A stretch of DNA of 17,564 nt from Bacillota bacterium (GTDB lineage Bacteria > Bacillota_E > Sulfobacillia > Sulfobacillales > JAIMBI01). Made by a program: the position numbers and the translations under genes. The DNA is taken from the NCBI GenBank assembly GCA_021828405.1, contig JAKARZ010000038.1, positions 1 through 17,564 of the forward strand, given 5' to 3'. This document shows, piece by piece, positions 8,141 through 15,437 of the stretch (the stretch's first letter is position 1; the number at the start of each line of letters is the position of its first letter). The notes beneath the pieces are model-generated. The model searched no databases. It was given only the letters and a program-made list of their open reading frames with translations, and was not told the origin of the DNA.

Positions 8141-8279
8141 CGTGGCCCGTCCCCTTGGGGGGTCAAGCGGGCCCCCACGCTGGTACTCCGTGCGAGGCAC
8201 GGCGGATTTCCCAGGGCATTTTCCCCCGCCGGTCATGCCGTCCGTTCGCTGGCTTGTTCCGGCGGGGAGCCTCCCCGCC
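8141..8279 (-). ncRNA. Candidate TnpB guide RNA (omega/re RNA) and element right end
   Basis: Starting 7 bases after the TnpB stop, the minus strand shows a series of stem-loops: a perfect 8-bp stem at 8279-8261 (GGCGGGGA, loop GGC, TCCCCGCC), a perfect 6-bp stem at 8202-8188 (CCGTGC, loop CTC, GCACGG; G/C pairing as read), and a longer imperfect nested stem at 8179-8141. TnpB nucleases use an RNA copied from the 3' end of the tnpB gene and the element end as scaffold and guide, so structured RNA here is what the family predicts. The hairpins are seen directly; the RNA assignment and its limits are inference. Given the broken tnpB, it may be non-functional. Confidence 0.35.
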
Positions 8280-8285
8280 ACGCAA

Positions 8286-9717
8286 TCAGGTAAAGAGCGC
8301 TTTCTTGCGCTCGAAAATCTCCCGGAAAATCTTCAAGACCCCCTCCTTCGGCGTGAAGCCCTGAATCCGTGCCCGCAGTTCAGGATCGGCATACCGGCGC
8401 TGCACGTTCATCGCGCCCACTGTATCAGCATGGCCGGTGAAAGGGCACTGTCGGCAATGAAAGCGGTCGTCCTGACGGTTGTCCTTATGGACGTACCCGC
8501 ACTGCGGACACGCTTGGGACGCGTAGGCCGCGTTCACCGTCTCTAACCGGGAACCTCCCGTTTGAGACAGAAATTGGGCGCGTTCTTTCAGACTTGATGG
8601 CAGCCAGCGGCAAACCACGCGGGAGAGGTTCCGACTGGGGGTCCGGCCCCGCATCCGGCTGAAATCCTCCATTACCACATCGGGCCGGGAGCGCAGCACC
8701 GCCCGCATTGCTTCGGAAATCCAGCGCGTCACCTCGGCTTGCCCCCTGACTCCGCGCGCATCCCGTTTCACCCGGCCCGGGTTGAACCGCTGAATCCGGC
8801 CGCCTTTTGGCGGTCTTTGCTGTGGGAAGAGGTGGCCAGGGTTTTCTCTGCCGCAGGAAAGCGGTTCCGCTCCGCCCCTTGCGCGGTGGTCTGGGCGCTC
8901 AGGTGGTCTAACACGCGGCCGAACCCCTCGTCATAGAACTGGCCTCGGCTATCCGCGCACACGTCTGTCACGCCCGCCTCCACGCCCACGACCAGCGGTT
9001 CGGGACGTTCAGGTCGGGATTTGACCCGGACCGGAGCGGGAATGTGGCATGCTGCAGCGGGGGGATCACCACCCGAACGCTGCCGGTAACCGCTGGGACG
9101 GGAACGCCCTGGAGGGGAATGGCGATCCGCTGGCCCGGGATCAGGCTGGCAATGGACAGGTACGCCTTGCCCTTGTGCGTAAAGACCCGGTAGAGCGTAT
9201 TGTCCAGTTCAGACGCGCGGCGCCGGTGAACGCGCGGTGATTGGCCCAGGGCCTTCCGGAGAAGACGGCGCAGCAAACGGGCTACCGTCTGGCCGTCCCC
9301 TAAAGGAACCTCGAATGGAGGTACCGGAACCTCGCCACGAGGTACTGCCCCAATTCGGACGAACTTCCGGAGGAGCCAGAAGGCATACCGGCGTTGCGGT
9401 CCTTCGAAAACGCGGAGGAGTTTCCCTTCGATGTGCGCCTGGGCAACGGCCGCGAGTATCCACCGTTTCATCGTGTCCACGGCATCGAAGAGGGCCCGCT
9501 CATAGAGATGCACCGGCAGGTGCCAGGCGTTCCCCCGAGACGCTTTATCCCGATTCCGGAAGGCCCGGGAGGTGTCCAGGTCGGCCCACCAGATCGTCCG
9601 GGTCAGTGCCCGGAGAACGGCAACCTTCTGAAGGGAATAAGCCGCGGCGATAGCCACAACCGCTGCCCACTTGCGGGTGTTGAGCACGTCGGACAGCCAC
9701 GGGATGGTTCGCGTCAC
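8286..9717 (-). pseudogene. tnpB: Broken TnpB (RNA-guided RuvC-like nuclease of IS607)
   Basis: Three frames joined end to end give a TnpB-like protein of about 477 residues. The first piece starts at GTG 9717 and carries the N-terminal region (RKWAAVVAIAAAYS) and a wedge/beta region (SIASLIPGQRIAIPL). A frame change at the C6 run (plus-strand G run 9059-9064) leads to the RuvC-I piece VVGVEAGVTDV; a second, at the A4 run (plus-strand T run 8805-8808), leads to the C-terminal piece with RuvC-II (DVVMEDFS), a zinc ribbon (CPQC and CRQC) and RuvC-III (GHADTVGAMNV). Each change fits loss of one base in a homopolymer. RuvC-I reads GVE instead of the usual GVD (codon 8978-8980), so even a repaired protein would lack the normal first catalytic aspartate. 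In active relatives TnpB cuts DNA guided by RNA made from the element end. Sequencing error is possible, but the neighbouring tnpA is also broken. Confidence 0.8.
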
Positions 9718-9731
9718 GCTTCCACCGCCCC

Positions 9732-10303
9732 CTACCGGGTCTCCAGCAGTTTCTTGTTCTTGTGGCTCCGGCTACCGTAAAGTCGCGCTGAAAACACGGT
9801 GATGATCTCTAGTACATCCTGGGCCAGGTCCTCTTCGAACGTTGGTGCCTCGCCCTTGTCGATGATGTCATCTCACAGATCGCTAACACCAACTCCGCGC
9901 CGAAACGCGGCAATCGATCTTGATGGGTGAGCACGAGGCGGTCCACATCCCCTGCGATGATTCTCTCCAAAAGAGCCGGAGGCCGCGCTTGTGATAGGTC
10001 AGTCCCGACCCGATATCCGTGAGGATTTCAAATGACCATTCGTTAGCGGAATAGAACATCTCCCGCAACCGCTCCTGCCGTTCCAGATCCGCTTGCTGGT
10101 ATGGCTCGATACCCGGGCATAGGCGATCGTCGTTCTGGCGACCGGTCCCGTGTGGAAAGCGTTGGGCTGTGGGTTTGCCACGTCGGGCCGCCAGCGGTCC
10201 GATCGTCCGGCAATAGCCGTCCTTCGCGTTCCCACCGGCGGAGGGTGGACTTCGACACACCCAAGAATTTTGCCGTTTCGGTTACCGCTGCCATCTTACT
10301 CAT
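9732..10303 (-). pseudogene. tnpA: Broken IS607-type serine recombinase
   Basis: Pieces of an IS607 transposase can be read in order through several frames. ATG 10303 opens a MerR-like helix-turn-helix (TAKFLGVSKSTLRRWEREGRL). Near 10185, after DDRTAGG, the frame changes and the expected HRRY of the MerR wing is missing. The catalytic serine segment TIAYARVSSH follows, then a change near 10100 to QQADLERQERLREMF and ILTDIGSGLTYHKRGL, another near 9975 to LLERIIAGDVDRLVLTHQDRL, and a last near 9875 to APTFEEDLAQDVLEIITVFSARLYGSRSH, ending at TAG 9732. Four disruptions in about 570 bases mark it as a pseudogene. Family members catalyse cut-and-paste transposition with a phosphoserine intermediate and little target specificity. 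Confidence 0.82.
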
Positions 10304-10309
10304 ATTAAT

Positions 10310-10338
10310 ATAATGCGAGCAGGATTAAGTAATGTCAA
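10310..10338 (-). promoter_or_regulatory. Strong promoter of the IS607 tnpA gene
   Basis: The minus strand carries a perfect -35 TTGACA (10338-10333), a 17-base spacer and CATTAT (10315-10310; 4 of 6). The predicted start of transcription falls at about 10303, on the A of the tnpA ATG, and no Shine-Dalgarno precedes that ATG, so the message would be essentially leaderless. The stretch is visibly AT-rich compared with its surroundings, as expected for incoming DNA. Confidence 0.55.
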
Positions 10339-10581
10339 GGCCAGGGCTACGCGACTAGCCCAAAGTCGGGCGGAAGGCGGCGGACGGACCCATGGACGCC
10401 GCGGGGCGGACGTTTTCGCAACCGCGGTGGGAAGCCAGGACTATGACACCCCTTCACGACGCGGCCCCGCCCGCGCACGGCGCCCGAGAGGGTGTACCGC
10501 GTCGCCATGCATGTGGTGGAGGGGCGCGAGGACGCACACGCAAGCCGGCTCGCGGTGGGGACGCCATGCCCGGTACGGGTT
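10339..10581. other. Spacer between the two transposase remnants
   Basis: About 240 bases between the IS607 promoter and the stop of the DDE transposase remnant. Open frames here are continuations or antisense of the remnant and show no independent motif. On the minus strand a second frame continues past the annotated stop with protein-like sequence (ARIEGEYAKALK), so the transposase 3' end may be frameshifted into this stretch. Confidence 0.4.
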
Positions 10582-11363
10582 TCAGCGCCTTCGCATATTC
10601 TCCCTCGATCCGGGCCAGGGCCGCGTGATCTTTCGGCAAATGAAAGGGGCGCCCAACCCTTCTTGGATGGAGGTACGTTCGGTCACAGGCAGGCCCGGCG
10701 TCCGCCGTCCGGCCGTCGGGAGAAGGTCCGCCAGCGTCTTCACGAGCGCAGCCAGACCGCCGGGGAACCCGGCGGTCTGGCCTTCCCGGTGCAGCAGCGC
10801 CGCCAACAGGAGCGCCAGCACGCAATAGGCCGCGTGGACCCGGATCTTTTGGTCCGTCCAATGAAACATCGGCGCAAACGTCACGCAGTGCGGGTCCTTC
10901 ATCGGCCGGAAGTTGTGCTCTAACGATCCCTGCCCGTGGTAGGCGGCCCCGATCGCGGCGGGATCCCAGTCGCGGTGGTCGGTAAAGAGCAGGGTCTTCC
11001 CGAAGTACGCCTCCTGGTGGGCCGCCACCGCCCCGTCGTCCCAGTGGGTCGTGAGGATCAGCACCCCCGCGTCGTCCGTCGTGCTCGTCCAGCGGAGGAA
11101 CGACCCGGGCTCCCGGCCCCGCGCCAGGCGGCGGAGCACGGCGTCCACGCCGGCGGCCGTCGGCTGCTGGCCCCCCCCCCCGCGGCGGGTCGGTCCGGCT
11201 CCAGACGACGGTCCCACTCCACGACGACCCGCACCCTCCCGACGTCCTCACAGTTTGGCAGCAGGACCCCGGCTGCGGGCCGGCGGTGCGGGGCGACCAG
11301 GCGGTGCCGGATCCCGCGGGTCCGGCGGCACCCGCCGTGGCGCCGCCGGGATCGGGCTTGCAT
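10582..11363 (-). pseudogene. IS1634/IS4-like DDE transposase, 3' remnant
   Basis: A C-terminal fragment of a DDE transposase. The intact part (11217 to 10582) carries a fragment DDAGVLILTTHWDD, then GKTLLFTDHRDW, AAYHGQGSLEHNFRPMKDP with the presumed catalytic glutamate, and FHWTDQKIRVHAAYCVLALLLAALL, the typical ending of this group. The preceding piece continues in another frame (EDVGRVRVVVEWDRRLEPDRP); the two frames meet at an 11-base C run on the plus strand (11171-11181), a slippage-prone tract. The N-terminal two thirds with the first two acidic residues are not recognisable upstream, so the copy is truncated as well as frameshifted. The family is read from motif memory; IS1634 versus another IS4-related group is not certain. 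Confidence 0.65.
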
Positions 11364-11429
11364 GACCTCACCCTGCTGACAGCCCAGCAGCCGGCCCGGC
11401 GTGGCCTACGCGGCGGCGGAGGACCGGCC

Positions 11430-11693
11430 ATGAGCACCTGGTGGGGGTTTCACGGCGCCATGGCGGCCCCCTTGGCGCGAAACCTCCCGGTGGCGCAGTT
11501 CTGGACCACACCGGCCCATCGCGAATGGGCGGCGCGCTTGGCCGCCGTGGTGGCGGACCGGGGGTTCGCTATCCTGAGACGCGGCTCTGCAAACCGGCTG
11601 GGATTGGTTGCACGGGATCCCGCGGCGCCTCAACACCTGGGCCCGGGCCTGATTAATGGCGGCGTATGCCGGTCAGCTCCCCCTCGCGGATGA
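11430..11693 (+). CDS. Possible small hypothetical protein
   Basis: An 87-codon open frame on the plus strand starting at ATG 11430, with GGAGGA seven bases upstream. The translation begins MSTWWGFHGAMAAPLARNLP and continues with FWTTPAHREWAARLAAVVADRG; it has a protein-like mix of aromatic and charged residues and no recognised domain. It would be the only plus-strand gene in the mobile-element zone. It may instead be a fragment of an unrecognised insertion sequence or chance coding in GC-rich DNA. The region 11364-11944 otherwise holds only hairpins (see below). Confidence 0.25.
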   Translation: MSTWWGFHGAMAAPLARNLPVAQFWTTPAHREWAARLAAVVADRGFAILRRGSANRLGLVARDPAAPQHLGPGLINGGVCRSAPPRG

Positions 11694-11800
11694 CGCGGTC
11701 GCCGCGACAGCGGCGACCGCGCTCCTGTGGGCCGGGGCCGTGTAGCACCGGGCCCCTCCGCCGATCCCCGGTGCGGGGCGACGTACGCGTCGCCCCGCAC
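11694..11800. repeat. Cluster of three GC-rich hairpins downstream of ald
   Basis: Three inverted repeats lie within 107 bases: a perfect 12-bp stem with a 4-base loop (11694-11705 with 11710-11721), a 6-bp stem (11734-11739 with 11751-11756), and a perfect 13-bp stem with a 4-base loop (11771-11783 with 11788-11800). None is followed by a T-run on either strand. They lie 145-250 bases beyond the ald stop and could serve as termination or stability elements for ald, or as the structured end of a mobile element. Confidence 0.6.
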
Positions 11801-11863
11801 TCCTGTCCCCCGACGCGGCCAGCGAGCGTGGGACTCGGCCGGCCACACACCGCGAGACGGCCA

Positions 11864-11879
11864 GCCTTGATGTCAAGGC
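11864..11879. promoter_or_regulatory. Short dyad GCCTTGA-TG-TCAAGGC
   Basis: A perfect 7-bp inverted repeat with a two-base centre, 66 bases past the ald stop. The symmetry suits a dimeric regulator's operator or a small hairpin, but no gene start lies close enough to make its role clear. Confidence 0.3.
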
Positions 11880-11944
11880 AAACGGTCAAAAACCCCACGG
11901 ATTCGACGCAGCCCCACCCGTTCCTTTTCGGCCGGGCTCGCGAG

Positions 11945-13066
11945 CTACGATGCGCCCAAGAGCGTTTCCGCGGGCACATACTGCAAGCCATGCGCCCTCG
12001 CCACCGCCTCGTACGTCACCCGGCCCCGATACGTATTGAGCCCATGCCGCAGGGGCGCGTCGTCGGCCAGGGCACCCACCACCCCGCGGCCCGCCAGGGA
12101 CCGCGCGTACGGCAGCGTGACGTGCGTCAGCGCCAGCGTAGATGTGCGCGGAACGGCGCCGGGCATGTTAGCCACGGCGTAGTGAATGACGCCGTACCGC
12201 TCATAGGTTGGCTCGGAATGCGTCGTCACGCGGTCGATCGTGGCGATGCTCCCCCCCTGATCAATCGCCACATCGATGATGACCGATCCCGGCTTCATGC
12301 CCCGCACCATGTCCTCGGTGACGAGGTGCGGCGCCCGTGCGCCGGGGATGAGAACTGCCCCAACCAGCAGGTCGCATTCCGCCACGGCCTCCGCGATGTT
12401 GAACTCATTGGACATCAGCGTGTGCAGTCTGCCGCCAAACAGGTCATCCAGTTGGCGCAGCCGCTCGGCATTGATGTCCAAAATCGTCACGTCGGCACCC
12501 AGCCCCATCGCAATGCGGGCCGCGTTGGTACCCACGATGCCGCCCCCCACCACGGTCACGCGCCCGGGGCGCACACCGGCTACGCCGCCCAAGAGGATTC
12601 CGCGCCCTCCGTGGGGTCGCTCCAGGAATTGGGCGCCCAACTGCGGCGCCATGCGGCCCGCCACCTCCGACATGGGGGTGAGCAACGGCAGCGACCCGTC
12701 CGACAGCTGGACCGTTTCATATGCTACCGCCGCCACGCCATGCTCCACCAGGGAGGCCGTCAGCGCAGGAACCGGAGCCAAATGGAGATACGTGAACAAA
12801 ATTTGGTCAGGGCGAAAGTATTGGTACTCTTGCTCCAACGGCTCTTTGACTTTCACCACCATCTCTGCCGCCCAGGCGGCTGCGGCGTCGGGCACCATCA
12901 CGGCCCCGGCCCGCTCATAGTCCAGATCCTCGAACCCACTGCCACGTCCGGCCCCGGTTTCAACCACCACAGCGTGTCCGTCGCGAACCAGCGTCTGGAC
13001 GCCGCCTGGAGTCAACGCCACTCGATTCTCGTCACTCTTTATTTCGCGCGGCAACCCAATCTGCAC
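11945..13066 (-). CDS. ald: Alanine dehydrogenase
   Basis: NAD-dependent oxidative deamination of L-alanine to pyruvate and ammonia; in Bacillus it supports growth on alanine and normal sporulation. The 373-residue protein has full length. It starts with the family-typical [10 protein letters not shown], and carries catalytic K74 (VKVKEP), H95 (YLHLAP) and D269 (DVAIDQGG), plus the Rossmann glycine motif GGGIVG (174-179) followed by the ribose-binding acidic residue in ILDIN (195-199). The start is GTG 13066, with GAGGGG eight bases upstream. A candidate extended -10 promoter lies about 40 bases before it, so it is probably transcribed separately from the spoIIM-like gene. Downstream it runs into the hairpin cluster and mobile-element remnants. 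Confidence 0.96.
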   Translation of the reverse strand: MQIGLPREIKSDENRVALTPGGVQTLVRDGHAVVVETGAGRGSGFEDLDYERAGAVMVPDAAAAWAAEMVVKVKEPLEQEYQYFRPDQILFTYLHLAPVPALTASLVEHGVAAVAYETVQLSDGSLPLLTPMSEVAGRMAPQLGAQFLERPHGGRGILLGGVAGVRPGRVTVVGGGIVGTNAARIAMGLGADVTILDINAERLRQLDDLFGGRLHTLMSNEFNIAEAVAECDLLVGAVLIPGARAPHLVTEDMVRGMKPGSVIIDVAIDQGGSIATIDRVTTHSEPTYERYGVIHYAVANMPGAVPRTSTLALTHVTLPYARSLAGRGVVGALADDAPLRHGLNTYRGRVTYEAVARAHGLQYVPAETLLGAS

Positions 13067-13105
13067 TGGAGGAGCCCCTCTCCGTCAGGTCTCGAAGCAA
13101 CATTC

Positions 13106-13114
13106 ACTATAGCA
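13106..13114 (-). promoter_or_regulatory. Candidate extended -10 promoter for ald
   Basis: The minus strand shows TGCTATAGT (TGn plus TATAGT, 5 of 6), placing transcription start about 33 bases before the ald GTG. There is no matching -35. It closely resembles TGCTATATT upstream of murE. The rest of the 298-base gap 13067-13364 shows no gene or strong hairpin. Confidence 0.45.
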
Positions 13115-13364
13115 CAACCTTCTCGGCTCACCTGGCCGACTTGCGCTCCCGTTTCTCGGACGGCCAGCCCCGCCGCTTGCTTCACCGCCCCCAACGACCA
13201 CGGCCGGGTCCCTGAAAGCCTGGCTCGATCCAGCTTATGTTCGAGGCCACGGGCCGGACTTCTCCCTTGGGCGGCGCCGAGGAATCTGGTTGGGGGACGG
13301 ACCTCTCGGGAAAGGGATGGCCGCCGCCCTGCCCTGTCGGCATCGGCGCTTTACGGCGGGAAAG

Positions 13365-13997
13365 CTATACCCCAAAGTGGACTAGGCTTTTCATCAGCCA
13401 CGGGGTAACGACCGCCTGCGTGCCGCTGCCGGCAAGCACGGCCGCTCCCGCCAGGAGCACCACGGCGCTGTAGGCCCCGAAGGACTCCCACAGCCGCTCC
13501 CGGCCGCGCCACGCCGGGCGCGACAGCAGGTGCCACGAAAATGCCACCCCGCCGGACCCGGTCGCAAGCCAAGCCGGCACCAGCAACAGATTGGGCAGGA
13601 CCACGGCCACCAGCGCCAGGCCGACCCCGGCGCTCGGGAGCAGGGTCAGGATAATAGCCAGCGCGAACCCCAGCACAAACCCGCGAAACAATACGGCCAG
13701 TAGAACCAGGGGCATGCCGGCCACGGACAAACTCAGGATGTAAATCAGCCCCAACACCTTCAGGTTGGTGGCGACGGCCGCCAGAAATACGGCGCCTACC
13801 GGCAGTTCCGGCCCCCCGGCCACGGTTACCAGCTCGCGGATCCGCCCCGCCAGACGCGCCGTCTCCGCCACCGGCAGTACATTGACGGCGAGCGCCCCGA
13901 GCAGGGTGCCCAGTAGGAAGGCGGCCATCACCAGGAGACTGTAGGCCCGGTGTTCATCCCACCAGCGATCCCACGCGCCTCCCGGGTCCCAGCCCAT
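13365..13997 (-). CDS. spoIIM: Stage II sporulation protein M-like membrane protein
   Basis: A 210-residue integral membrane protein matching SpoIIM in length (about 214 in Bacillus). In sporulating cells SpoIIM works with SpoIID and SpoIIP to thin septal peptidoglycan and drive engulfment. About five membrane segments are visible: roughly 20-42, 66-88, 92-120, 124-145 and 176-196, after a short charged N-terminus rich in tryptophan. The C-terminus (AVVTPWLMKSL) resembles the family ending. The ATG at 13997 follows GGAGG at normal spacing. The UPF/SpoIIM superfamily also has non-sporulation members, so identity rests on size, topology and linkage with xerD, deoB and dacF. A weak SigE-like promoter lies upstream. 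Confidence 0.78.
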   Translation of the reverse strand: MGWDPGGAWDRWWDEHRAYSLLVMAAFLLGTLLGALAVNVLPVAETARLAGRIRELVTVAGGPELPVGAVFLAAVATNLKVLGLIYILSLSVAGMPLVLLAVLFRGFVLGFALAIILTLLPSAGVGLALVAVVLPNLLLVPAWLATGSGGVAFSWHLLSRPAWRGRERLWESFGAYSAVVLLAGAAVLAGSGTQAVVTPWLMKSLVHFGV

Positions 13998-14034
13998 CTC
14001 ATCCCTCCCCCCCGACTCTACGGGCTTGGGCCGG

Positions 14035-14061
14035 GAATCATGAGTCGGCCCGCGCGAATAA
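14035..14061 (-). promoter_or_regulatory. Weak SigE-like promoter before spoIIM
   Basis: On the minus strand, TTATT (14061-14057), a 14-base spacer and CATGATTC (14042-14035) loosely fit the mother-cell sigma E pattern (ATATT, 14 bases, CATACAAT). Spacing is right, but the -10 has several mismatches. Bacillus spoIIM is SigE-dependent, which is the reason for looking. Confidence 0.2.
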
Positions 14062-14120
14062 ATCGGACCCGGCGGCGTACGCTACCGCGGGTTAGGCGGA
14101 CAGGGACGGGAGGCGGCAGG

Positions 14121-14300
14121 ATGAACGGACGGCGCGGAGTATGGGTGGCGACGCGAGGTGCGTTTCTATCCCCATGGCTCAAGACATGGCCCCAAGAATG
14201 GCGACTCGAAGAGTTGGTGGCGGCCCTCGCGCACGGCGATCCCTCGAAGATGGCGCCTCAGTCCTCCAGCGGGATCAGCTCGCGAATTGCCCATCGATAA
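14121..14300 (+). CDS. Possible small plus-strand protein (59 aa)
   Basis: An ATG at 14121 preceded by GGGAGGCGGCAGG opens 59 codons on the strand opposite all neighbours, in the gap between the spoIIM-like gene and the preceding hypothetical gene. The product starts MNGRRGVWVATRG and includes WPQEWRLEELVAALAHGD, tryptophan-rich and plausibly helical. Its last 14 codons run antisense into the end of the 14258-14659 gene. No domain recognised; it could be chance. Confidence 0.28.
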   Translation: MNGRRGVWVATRGAFLSPWLKTWPQEWRLEELVAALAHGDPSKMAPQSSSGISSRIAHR

Positions 14301-14659
14301 AGTAGACGGGCTTGGCCTTGGGCATCCGCCACGTAGAGCACGTGGCGGCCCGCGCCCAGGAGCTGGGCGGTAAACGCGGGCCCCCCGGCGGGCACCACCG
14401 TCAGGCGCCGCCGCTCGTCGCGCCAGCGCACCAACAGTTGCGTCTCAAGATCCGAAGGATCCGTCCACACCCCCTCCACCGCGTCCGGCGGGAAGGCCTG
14501 CACCGGGAACGGCTCCGGTGGGGGGGCTGAGGGTGTGTCCTGTGGCAGCTCGCCCGCCTCCTCCGTCGGGGTCGACTGCTCGGCGGGCGAAGGGTCCGGG
14601 GCGTCTCCGACTGCGCCCGATCGTGGGCCGACAAGCACCCAGCGCGGCCCGCCGCTCAT
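14258..14659 (-). CDS. Hypothetical protein with proline-rich N-terminal half
   Basis: Not recognised. A 133-residue soluble protein: residues about 15-60 are rich in proline, glutamate and serine (likely disordered), and about 62-133 form a compact, mostly beta-type segment (EGVWTDPSDLETQLLVRW, HVLYVADAQGQARLLYRW) ending in an acidic tail. No signal peptide, membrane segment or cysteine pair is visible. Its ATG overlaps the stop of the preceding gene as ATGA, so the two are probably co-translated, which suggests a shared function or complex. It is the last gene of the run that begins at bcd. Confidence 0.7.
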   Translation of the reverse strand: MSGGPRWVLVGPRSGAVGDAPDPSPAEQSTPTEEAGELPQDTPSAPPPEPFPVQAFPPDAVEGVWTDPSDLETQLLVRWRDERRRLTVVPAGGPAFTAQLLGAGRHVLYVADAQGQARLLYRWAIRELIPLED

Positions 14660-15417
14660 CGAAAATAGTCCTTGGGCAGCACCGGCGGTGGCGGCGGATA
14701 CCGAAGGGTGCGCTCGTAGGCATCCATGGTGGCCTCAACCGCCGCCCGCTGGATGTCCCCCCGCACCAGCGCCACGCCCACCGCCAGATCCTCTTTCTGC
14801 CGCCAATTCAAATAGGCCAGTCCCACGTTCAGCACCACCTGGTCCCCCAGCCGGCACTCCACCACGCCGCGGATGGCAATGGTCGACGTAATCCCAGGCA
14901 CCTGCTCAATCACCTTAACCACCGCCGACGCGAGCGCGTTCGCGTGCTGACTCGGCAGGTTGGGGCCCAGAAACCGCCCCTCGATCAGACGCTGCGGATC
15001 GTGGGCGAACATGCAGGTGACGCCCGCCGTCAGCAGGCCGGTCTCCTTGTCCAAATCCATTCGAAAGCTTTGCACCTGCAGCTCGCCGAGATCGAGATAC
15101 TCCTCCATGCCGCGCACCTGGGCCACCGAGATGCGCTTGTGATCGACGCGGATCGCCCACTTCGCGGCCAGCAGACTCTCGACGTCGCGCACGACCTGCT
15201 TGGCCGCGCGGCGATCGGTCGCGAGCACGTGCACTTCCTCGATGTAGCCCACGTCGTTGACCGTCACACGGGCACGATGCACCCCCGGCAACTTGGTCAG
15301 CAGTTCCTCAATATCTTCGACCGACACCCGCTCGGGCTCGGGCGGACGAGGAGCGGCCCCTTCCGCCTCCGGCTCCACCGCCGGATCCTCCGGCGGTCGC
15401 GTGGTCCGCTTGGCCAT
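14656..15417 (-). CDS. Conserved-looking hypothetical protein, two-domain
   Basis: Function unknown. The 253-residue protein has a disordered proline/glutamate-rich start (1-30), a domain at about 32-103 (VEDIEELLTKLPGV, VRDVESLLAAKWAIRVDHKRISVAQ) and a second alpha/beta domain at about 110-240 with an AVVKVIEQVPGIT helix, ending in a PPPPP stretch. The pattern resembles a domain of unknown function that I recall from clostridial genomes, in which a short ferredoxin-like fold precedes an invariant-looking DHK-ISVAQ segment; this is memory, not a search. The ATG at 15417 is preferred over the one at 15429 because GGAGGGG lies just before it. It follows bcd by 20 bases and overlaps the next gene. 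Confidence 0.78.
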   Translation of the reverse strand: MAKRTTRPPEDPAVEPEAEGAAPRPPEPERVSVEDIEELLTKLPGVHRARVTVNDVGYIEEVHVLATDRRAAKQVVRDVESLLAAKWAIRVDHKRISVAQVRGMEEYLDLGELQVQSFRMDLDKETGLLTAGVTCMFAHDPQRLIEGRFLGPNLPSQHANALASAVVKVIEQVPGITSTIAIRGVVECRLGDQVVLNVGLAYLNWRQKEDLAVGVALVRGDIQRAAVEATMDAYERTLRYPPPPPVLPKDYFR

Positions 15418-15437
15418 AAACCCCTCCATGGGGAACG

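Larger units (their letters stand above)
8141..10338 (-). mobile_element. Decayed IS607-type insertion sequence
   Basis: The two-gene arrangement is diagnostic of IS607: a MerR-HTH serine recombinase (tnpA, 9732-10303) followed 14 bases later by a TnpB-family RuvC-like nuclease gene (8286-9717), both leftward. Both genes are broken by several frameshifts, while flanking chromosomal genes are intact, so this looks like a decayed copy. IS607 elements lack terminal inverted repeats, and the boundaries given are approximate: the right side includes the hairpins after tnpB and the left side the promoter before tnpA. It lies between ald and xerD. Confidence 0.75.

Noticed and set aside
8087..8281. 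Short minus-strand open frame (64 codons) after tnpB.
   Set aside because: It coincides with the hairpin series, has no ribosome-binding site, and its composition looks non-coding.
10454..11437. A 327-codon minus-strand frame overlapping the transposase remnant.
   Set aside because: Its middle is a frame-shifted reading of the transposase, rich in glycine, arginine and proline. The recognisable transposase motifs lie in the adjacent frames.
13115..13364. Possible gene between ald and the spoIIM-like gene.
   Set aside because: Open frames on both strands are short, lack ribosome-binding sites and motifs; treated as intergenic.
11666..13408. A 580-codon open frame on the plus strand.
   Set aside because: It runs antisense to ald, whose catalytic residues are all intact. 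Its translation is rich in histidine, arginine and proline, as expected for the antisense of a GC-rich gene, with no domain.
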